A stretch of 54,385 nucleotides of DNA, from the NCBI GenBank assembly GCA_944389565.1, contig CALXMV010000015.1, positions 1-54,385 of the forward strand, written 5' to 3'. Made by a program: the position numbers and the translations under genes. This stretch comes from an uncultured Kiritimatiellota bacterium. Its GTDB lineage: Bacteria > Verrucomicrobiota > Kiritimatiellia > RFP12 > DVOR01. Positions 49,410 to 54,385 of this stretch are shown here, in pieces (the first letter of the stretch is position 1; each line of letters begins with the position of its first letter). The notes below the pieces were generated by a model. That model was not told the origin of the DNA. It made no database searches and saw only the letters and a list, made by a program, of their open reading frames with translations.

Positions 49410-51241
49410 TCGTGCCCATGAACACGCTGACGCTGCTCTGCGCCGCGCCCGATCGACTGGCCGCCCTAGCCGCGCTCCGCGCGTTGGGGTGCGTCCATGT
49501 GGGGCTGGAGGTGCGCGATGCCGAGGGCATCCGCCGCGCCGCCGCCAAGGTCGCCGCCGTCGAGCAGGCGACCCGCGCGCTTGAGGCGGCCCGCAAGGGC
49601 GGCGCCTTCGTCTTCAAGCCCGATGCCGCCTCGCCCATCGCCGCGATGGATGCCGACGCGCTCCTCGCCGCCGCCCGCGAGGCGCGGCCGCCGACCTCGG
49701 CGGAGGAGGTCGGGAACCTCGCGGCGCTCGCCACGCGGCTTGCGGAGGAGGCCTCCGCCGCGCGATCCGAGCTTCGGCGGTACGCGCCCTTCGGCGAGGT
49801 CGATCCCGCCGCCATCGCGGCGCTTGGCGGCGCCGGCATCCCGGTCACCCTCTTCAAGGTCCCGGCCAAGGCCGCCGCCGACCTCGGCCCCTCCTCATAT
49901 ATCCTTTGCGCCGAGGCGGGCTTTTCTTACGGCGCATGGATCTCCGCGGAGCCGCTCCCCGCGCTTTGCGAGGCCATCCCGCCTCCGGAACGTTCGACCG
50001 CGGCGTCGCGTTCGCTCGCGGCGTCGTGCGAGGCGGCCTCCGAGTCGCTCAGGGCCCTGTTGGCGGCGGCCGAGGAGACGCTCCGCCCGACGCTTCGCCG
50101 TGAGCGCTGCGCCGCCGCCGCCGACCGCACGCTCGCCGAGGTCTCCGCCAACCTGCGCGATGCCGGCGAGGTCGCCTACCTGCGCGGCTACGTCCCCGTG
50201 CGCGACGCCCCGAAGGTCTTGGGCAAGGCGCGCGCGGAGGGGTGGGGCGTCGTCTTGGGCGAGCCCGAGGCGGACGACCCGAACGTGCCCGTGCTGTTGG
50301 AGCCGCCGCGGGCCTTTCGCGCCATCGGCATGGTCTTCAAGGGGTTGGGCATCCTCCCGGGCTACACGGAGGGCGATGTCTCGATTCCCTTCTACGCCTT
50401 TTTCTCCCTCTTCTTCGCCATGCTCGTGGGCGATGCGGGTTACGGCGCGCTCATGCTCGTGGCCACCCTTGCCGCCGCGGTCGGCCTGTGGCGGAAGCCC
50501 GTGGCCCGCCCGGCGCTCACGGTTTTCCTGGTCTTCGGCCTCTCCACCATCCTCTGGGGCGTTCTCTCGGGCACCTACTTCGGCATCGCGAAGGATGCGC
50601 TCCCCGCCTGCCTGCGGGCGCTTCCCACCGTCGCGTGGCTGGGCTCCGACCCGAACATGATGTTCCTCTGCTTCCTCATCGGCGCGACGCACATCTCCAT
50701 CGCGCGCGTGTGGAACGCCATCCTCCTCTTCCCGGGCCTCAAGGCCGTGGGTGAGGTCGGCTGGCTGTGCGTCACGTGGGGGATGTTCGCCGTGGTCTGC
50801 AACATCGTCGTCGCTTGGTTCGCCGCGCCGGTCGGCCTCCTGGTCGGCTTGGTCGGGGTGGGCGTCGCCCTCATCCTCGTCCCGCTTGTCGCGGACATCC
50901 GCCATGAGGGCGTGAATATCGGCATGTTGCCGCTCAACGTCATCAGCGCGATGGGCGACATCATCAGTTACGTCCGTCTCTTCGCCGTCGGCCTTGCCTC
51001 CGTCAAGGTCGCCGAGAACTTCAACGCGATGGCCCTTGGCCTTGACCTCCCCTTCGCCCTGCGCGTCCTTGCCATCGTGGCCATCCTGCTCGTCGGGCAC
51101 GGCCTCAACCTCGCCATGGGCGCGCTCTCCGTCCTCGTGCACGCCGTCCGCCTCAACACGCTGGAGTTCTCCAACGCCAAGGGCATCACCTGGTCCGGCC
51201 AGCCCTACGCCCCCTTCTGCCAACCTCAACAACAGCAATAA
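49406..51241 (+). CDS. ntpI: V/A-type ATPase subunit I (membrane subunit a)
   Basis: This 611-aa protein has a soluble N-terminal half with helical hairpins (about 1-310, e.g. LAALAALRALGCVHVGLEV) and a C-terminal membrane half with about seven or eight helices. The membrane half starts near IPFYAFFSLFFAMLVGDAGYG. DIISYVRLFAVGLASVKVAENF carries the conserved Arg of the ion path. It overlaps ntpD by 4 nt. It holds the two half-channels facing the K ring. Confidence 0.94.
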   Translation: MIVPMNTLTLLCAAPDRLAALAALRALGCVHVGLEVRDAEGIRRAAAKVAAVEQATRALEAARKGGAFVFKPDAASPIAAMDADALLAAAREARPPTSAEEVGNLAALATRLAEEASAARSELRRYAPFGEVDPAAIAALGGAGIPVTLFKVPAKAAADLGPSSYILCAEAGFSYGAWISAEPLPALCEAIPPPERSTAASRSLAASCEAASESLRALLAAAEETLRPTLRRERCAAAADRTLAEVSANLRDAGEVAYLRGYVPVRDAPKVLGKARAEGWGVVLGEPEADDPNVPVLLEPPRAFRAIGMVFKGLGILPGYTEGDVSIPFYAFFSLFFAMLVGDAGYGALMLVATLAAAVGLWRKPVARPALTVFLVFGLSTILWGVLSGTYFGIAKDALPACLRALPTVAWLGSDPNMMFLCFLIGATHISIARVWNAILLFPGLKAVGEVGWLCVTWGMFAVVCNIVVAWFAAPVGLLVGLVGVGVALILVPLVADIRHEGVNIGMLPLNVISAMGDIISYVRLFAVGLASVKVAENFNAMALGLDLPFALRVLAIVAILLVGHGLNLAMGALSVLVHAVRLNTLEFSNAKGITWSGQPYAPFCQPQQQQ

Positions 51242-51256
51242 AAGGAAACACACACC

Positions 51257-51814
51257 ATGGACATCAACATCGCACTCGGCGTCGCCGGCGCAGTCGCCTG
51301 CCTGGCTCTCTCCGGTCTCGGTTCCGCCATCGGCACGGGCTTCGCCGCCGCCGGTGCCATCGGCGCCTGGAAGAAATGCTACGCGCAGAACCGCCCCGCC
51401 CCCTTCCTCCTCCTCGCCTACGTCGGCGCCCCCATCACCCAGACGCTCTACGGGATGATCCTCATGTTCACCATGATCGCCACCATCACCGGCACCTTCA
51501 CCGCGGACTCCGTCGCCGCCCTCGAGCCCGAGCGCCTCGCCTTCCTGAAAGGCCTGGGGATGACCGTCGCCGAGAACGCCTCCTCGGCCCTTCCCTTCGC
51601 GGGCATCGGGATGCTCATCCTCGGCATCTTCGCCGGCGCGGGCATCGGCATGTCCGCCATCTTCCAGGGCCGCGCCGGCGGGTGCTCCGCCGACGCCCAT
51701 GGCGAGACCGGCCAAGGCCTCACCAACAACCTCGCCGCCCTCGGCGTCATCGAGACCACCGCCATCTTCATCATGGTCTTCACCCTTATCGCCGTCGTCA
51801 ACCTCGCCGCCTGA
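51257..51814 (+). CDS. ntpK: V/A-type ATPase subunit K (rotor ring proteolipid)
   Basis: This 185-aa duplicated proteolipid has four hydrophobic helices. The second hairpin carries the single ion-binding Glu in GVIETTAIF. The first hairpin has ITQTLYG at the equivalent position, so each subunit holds one carboxylate per four helices, as in sodium-pumping NtpK of Enterococcus hirae. The Thr-Gln-x-x-Tyr pattern equals the Na+ ligands Thr64, Gln65 and Tyr68 of that protein, while the counterpart of Gln110 is not conserved. An AAAGGAA site precedes the ATG. It ends the operon, with a terminator at 51830. Confidence 0.94.
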   Translation: MDINIALGVAGAVACLALSGLGSAIGTGFAAAGAIGAWKKCYAQNRPAPFLLLAYVGAPITQTLYGMILMFTMIATITGTFTADSVAALEPERLAFLKGLGMTVAENASSALPFAGIGMLILGIFAGAGIGMSAIFQGRAGGCSADAHGETGQGLTNNLAALGVIETTAIFIMVFTLIAVVNLAA

Positions 51815-51829
51815 CGCGCCGCCTGCCGG

Positions 51830-51868
51830 AAAAGCCCCGCCTCCCATCCCGGGTGGCGGGGCTTTTTT
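51830..51868. terminator. Bidirectional terminator between V-ATPase operon and hcp
   Basis: AAAAGCCCCGCC (51830-51841), a 13-nt loop and GGCGGGGC followed by TTTTTT. It lies between the converging ntpK and hcp genes. Confidence 0.9.
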
Positions 51869-51884
51869 GTCCCAGGTGCGGGCG

Positions 51885-53459
51885 TCAGCCAAGGATGGCC
51901 CTGAGATCCGCCTCGGGGGTGGTGATGGGGGCGATGGCGTAACGCTCGGCGAGCAGGCTGAGCACGTTCGGCGAGAGGAACGCCGGGAGCGTCGGCCCCA
52001 GGCGGATGCCGCGGATCCCCAGGTGCAGGAGCGTGAGCAGGATGCAGACGGCCTTCTGCTCATACCACGAGAGGACGAACGAGAGCGGCAGGTCGTTCAC
52101 GGGCAGGTCGAAGGCCTTGGAGAGCGCCAACGCCACCTGGATGGCGCCGTAGGCGTCGTTGCACTGGCCGACGTCCAGGAGGCGCGGGAGCCCCGCGACC
52201 GTCCCGAGATCGAGGTCGTTGAACCGATACTTCCCGCACGCCAGGGTGAGGACGACGGTATCCTGCGGGAGGGCGCGGACGAAGTCGGTGTAATAGTTCC
52301 GCCCGGGGCGCGCGCCGTCGCACCCGCCCACGAGGAAGAAACGGCGAATCGCGCCGCGCCTGACGGCCTCGACGATCTGCGGCGCGGCGCGGAGAATGGC
52401 GTCCCGCCCGAAGCCCGTGGTGACGGTGTCGCCGCCGTTGATGCCCTGGCCGGCGTGGCGTTCGGGGTAACCGCCGAGCGCCAGCGCCTTGGCGATGACC
52501 GGGGCGAAATCCTTCTCCGGCCCGATGTGCGCGACCCCCGGATAGGAGACCAACGCGGTGGTGAAGACGCGGTCGGCATAGCTGGGCCGCGGGGGCATGA
52601 GGCAGTTGGTGGTGAAGAGGATGGGCGCGGGGAGGTCCGCGAACTCCCGCTGTTGGTTTTGCCACGCGGTCCCGAAGTTGCCCCTCAGATGCGCGAACTT
52701 CCTCAGCTCGGGATAGCCGTGCGCGGGGAGCATCTCGCCGTGGGTGTAGATGTTGATGCCTTTGCCCTCCGTCTGCTCCAGGAGCAGCCGCAGGTCGTGC
52801 AGATCGTGGCCGGTGACGACGATGAAGGGGCCGGGCTCGATGGCGAGCGGCACCGTGGCGGGCGCCGGCTCGCCGTAGGTCTGCGTGTTGGCCGCGTCGA
52901 GCAACGCCATGCAGGCCAGGTTCTGCCTGCCGACCTCCAGGGCCAGCCCCAGCAAGGCATCCGCCCCCGCCTCGTCGCCGAGCGTCGCGAGCGCGTCGGC
53001 GAAAAACCGGTCGACCCCCGGATCCGTGCGCCCCAACGCCGCCGCATGGAAGGCATAGGCTGCCATGCCGCGCAACCCGAAGAGAATCAGCGACTTCAGC
53101 GAACGGATGTCCGCGTCCGCGCACTCCCAGATCGCGGCGAGATCGTAATCAGGCCCACCGCCGGGGCAGATCCGCCCCGTCACGGCATGCACCCGCGCGA
53201 TCGCCGCGCGGAGCGTCTCGGGGTTGAAGTTCACGTTCGTGACGGTGGTGAACAGCCCCTCGCGGAAACACGCCGCGACCTCGCCGTCGACCGCTCCGCC
53301 ATGGGTTCGGATGGCGCGCGCCAACCCGATCAGCGCGCCGGTGAGCGCGTCCTGCAAGCCGGCGGCCTCGGCCGTCTTGCCGCAAACCCCCGCCTGGCCT
53401 TTGCAGCCGACGCATCCGGCCGTCTGCTCGCATTGAAAACAGAACATGGGCGTTTTCAT
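51885..53459 (-). CDS. hcp: Hybrid-cluster protein Hcp (hydroxylamine/NO reductase)
   Basis: This 524-aa cytoplasmic FeS protein has an N-terminal cluster of Cys7, Cys10, Cys19 and Cys26 in MFCFQCEQTAGCVGC then KGQAGVCGK, spaced as in the [4Fe-4S] form of strict anaerobes. Hybrid-cluster ligands are in INIYTHGEMLPAHGYP, FTTNCLMPP, VGGCDGARPGRNYYT, LACGKYRFND and QCNDAYGAI. It lowers nitrosative stress by reducing NO or hydroxylamine. A strong AAGGAG site precedes the ATG at 53459. No Hcr reductase is adjacent. A GGCGCC-type palindrome lies about 75 nt upstream. Confidence 0.96.
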   Translation of the reverse strand: MKTPMFCFQCEQTAGCVGCKGQAGVCGKTAEAAGLQDALTGALIGLARAIRTHGGAVDGEVAACFREGLFTTVTNVNFNPETLRAAIARVHAVTGRICPGGGPDYDLAAIWECADADIRSLKSLILFGLRGMAAYAFHAAALGRTDPGVDRFFADALATLGDEAGADALLGLALEVGRQNLACMALLDAANTQTYGEPAPATVPLAIEPGPFIVVTGHDLHDLRLLLEQTEGKGINIYTHGEMLPAHGYPELRKFAHLRGNFGTAWQNQQREFADLPAPILFTTNCLMPPRPSYADRVFTTALVSYPGVAHIGPEKDFAPVIAKALALGGYPERHAGQGINGGDTVTTGFGRDAILRAAPQIVEAVRRGAIRRFFLVGGCDGARPGRNYYTDFVRALPQDTVVLTLACGKYRFNDLDLGTVAGLPRLLDVGQCNDAYGAIQVALALSKAFDLPVNDLPLSFVLSWYEQKAVCILLTLLHLGIRGIRLGPTLPAFLSPNVLSLLAERYAIAPITTPEADLRAILG

Positions 53460-53532
53460 GACCTTCTCTCCTTTCCTGCTCCTTACCGTCTCTCCCCGCC
53501 TGGCGGGGCCGAAAAATCCCCTCTTCGCGCAT

Positions 53533-53550
53533 CGGCGCCCACGCGCCAAA
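53533..53550 (-). promoter_or_regulatory. Candidate operator upstream of hcp
   Basis: GGCGCC-CAC-GCGCCAAA on the plus strand forms an interrupted dyad and shares ACGCGCCAAA with the sequence just upstream of the V-ATPase promoter (44102-44111). No clear -10/-35 pair was found for hcp. Confidence 0.3.
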
Positions 53551-53554
53551 CAAG

Positions 53555-53590
53555 AATGGGTGAGGGGGCGCGAACTCCCCTCACCCCATT
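53555..53590 (-). terminator. Terminator of the RRM gene
   Basis: On the minus strand AATGGGGTGAGGGG pairs with CCCCCTCACCCATT around an 8-nt loop, with one bulge, followed by CTTGTTT. It lies 24 nt after the RRM stop and ahead of hcp. Confidence 0.75.
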
Positions 53591-53613
53591 GCCGGACGTG
53601 CGGCACCCGTGAC

Positions 53614-54048
53614 TTACCACGTGGATTCGCGCGGCTCGTCGCGATAACCGCCGCCACGGCGCGGCCGATCGCCATAACCGCCCCGGCGCGGGGGCCGGTC
53701 GCCGCCGTAACCGCCACGGCCGCCGCCGAACCCACGGCGCGGGGGCCGGTCGCCGAAGTCGCCGCCGCGGTCGTCGCGGAAGGGACGGCGGGGCCGCTCC
53801 TCGCGGGGCTTCGGCTGGGACTCGTTCACGTGCAGGGCACGCCCGTCGAGCTCCGCGTCGTTGAGCGCGGCGATGGCGGCGTTCGCCTCTTCCTCGTTGG
53901 GCATCTCCACGAAGCCGAAGCCCTTGGAGCGACCGGTCATGCGGTCACGCACCACGCGGGCCGCGGTGACCTCGCCATACGCGGCGAAAGCGGCGCGGAG
54001 ACCCTCGTCGTCCGTCGCATAGGCAAGATTGCCAACATAGATATCCAT
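53614..54048 (-). CDS. RRM-domain RNA-binding protein with Arg/Gly-rich tail
   Basis: This 144-aa protein has one RNA-recognition motif at residues 1-80 with RNP2 IYVGNLAYAT and RNP1 GRSKGFGFVEMP, followed by a basic Arg/Gly/Asp/Pro-rich tail (repeats of GGYGGDRPPRRG and GGDFGDRPPRRG). Such small glycine-tailed RRM proteins are common in cyanobacteria and the PVC group and are often cold- or stress-induced. The ATG at 54048 was chosen since the RRM starts immediately there. The leader would be about 115 nt, judging from a candidate -10 TAATCT at 54175-54170. It is monocistronic. Confidence 0.93.
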   Translation of the reverse strand: MDIYVGNLAYATDDEGLRAAFAAYGEVTAARVVRDRMTGRSKGFGFVEMPNEEEANAAIAALNDAELDGRALHVNESQPKPREERPRRPFRDDRGGDFGDRPPRRGFGGGRGGYGGDRPPRRGGYGDRPRRGGGYRDEPRESTW

Positions 54049-54197
54049 CTGGATAGGGTTCCTGTGTCTGTGCCGGAGTGCCGCGTTGGGCGGTGCCGTC
54101 CCTCGGCGGGGGGCCGGCCACGCGGATGACCCAAGGGAGGCAATCCCCCGTGCCAAAGCGACTAAAGATAGATTACCCGATTTGCCGGGGGGAAGGC

Positions 54198-54233
54198 AAG
54201 CGTTTTTTCGCCCGCCCCGGCGAAAAAACGCTT
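54198..54233. repeat. Perfect 15-bp inverted repeat
   Basis: AAGCGTTTTTTCGCC (54198-54212), loop CGCCCC and the exact complement at 54219-54233. The T-run lies inside the stem, unlike a terminator. It lies between the RRM promoter region and the 22-bp array. Confidence 0.8.
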
Positions 54234-54250
54234 CGCGGGGAACGCTCCTT

Positions 54251-54385
54251 CGCCCCCAAACCCTAAAGGGTTCGCCCCCAAACCCTAAAGGGTTCGCCCC
54301 CAAACCCTAAAGGGTTCGCCCCCAAACCCTAAAGGGTTCGCCCCCAAACCCTAAAGGGTTCGCCCCCAAACCCTAAAGGGTTCGC
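54251..54385. repeat. 22-bp tandem array 4 (6 full units, runs off the window)
   Basis: Six perfect 22-bp units start every 22 bp from 54251 (core CGCCCCCAAACCCTAAAGGG then TT), plus 3 bases of a seventh at the edge. This is the most homogeneous member of the family and lies upstream of the RRM gene. It has no spacers. Confidence 0.95.

Larger units (their letters stand above)
54049..54385. other. Intergenic region upstream of the RRM gene to window end
   Basis: This 337-base region holds a GC-rich leader (54049-54165), a weak candidate promoter (-10 TAATCT, 54175-54170), a perfect 15-bp inverted repeat (54198-54233) and the tandem 22-bp array that continues past the window edge. No gene was found. 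Confidence 0.6.

Noticed and set aside
54139..54155. Sigma-54-like -24/-12 sequence (TGGCACG and TTGC) upstream of the RRM gene
   Set aside because: The spacing between GG and GC is 11 nt instead of the strictly required 10, so it should not be functional.
54251..54385. CRISPR array
   Set aside because: Units follow each other directly with no spacers, and no cas genes are present.
1..54385. tRNA or rRNA genes
   Set aside because: Reading the intergenic regions revealed no cloverleaf TTCGA-type arms or rRNA-like conserved stretches; a tRNAscan/Infernal run would settle it.

Overview
This window comes from a GC-rich, diderm, strictly anaerobic fermentative bacterium. An Mla-type lipid transporter and a likely outer-membrane partner indicate two membranes. 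Bifunctional AdhE, the [FeFe]-hydrogenase maturase HydE, flavodoxin and a hybrid-cluster protein indicate anaerobic fermentation. A V/A-type ATPase operon with a DUF2764 gene, a MurC-MurB fusion and a large RHS/YD-repeat protein are most reminiscent of the PVC group (Kiritimatiellota, Verrucomicrobiota, Lentisphaerota). No rRNA or tRNA gene was seen, so that placement is an inference.

Layout, left to right. An IS110-type transposase fragment (72-485) and a 341-base spacer open the window. Two small plus-strand operons follow: D-aminoacylase with hydE, and a DUF3793 protein with flavodoxin behind an apparently metal-responsive promoter. A long minus-strand operon (11729 to 4739) carries htpG, dnaX, ybaB, recR, rlmN, two membrane proteins and a phosphoribosyltransferase. 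Next comes a secreted RHS protein on the minus strand whose reading frame is broken twice, both times at G/C homopolymers. adhE then follows under a strong promoter. A divergent HxlR regulator and MBL-fold pair is bracketed by two copies of one terminator. A minus-strand lipid-transport operon starts with a WPF-repeat secreted protein and continues with MlaE, MlaF and MlaD homologues. A minus-strand chain from pyrC (36569) to rluD (25860) holds GH3, yicC, a 99-aa unknown, murC-murB, a NifA-type activator and truA. A DUF1232 protein diverges from mfd, which leads an operon with an AHCY-like protein and an SAH/MTA-type deaminase. The V-type ATPase operon E-(DUF2764)-A-B-[four-helix-bundle protein]-D-I-K fills 44.2-51.8 kb, and hcp and an RRM protein close the window.

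Three patterns stand out. First, four intergenic arrays with a strict 22-bp period and one shared quasi-palindromic unit lie at 687-752, 17415-17568, 38386-38473 and 54251-54385. Each sits upstream of a promoter region (dan, adhE, mfd and the RRM gene). Second, a 23S-intervening-sequence-type four-helix-bundle gene is inserted inside the V-ATPase operon and bracketed by inverted GGCTGATT repeats, like an IVS outside rRNA. Third, several promoters place the -10 box only 6-9 nt before the start codon, suggesting leaderless mRNAs.

Physiologically the genes fit together as follows: sugar release (GH3), fermentation to ethanol (AdhE), hydrogenase maturation (HydE), low-iron electron transfer (flavodoxin), an ion-pumping ATPase that may use Na+, nitrosative/oxidative protection (Hcp), and envelope lipid and peptidoglycan maintenance.
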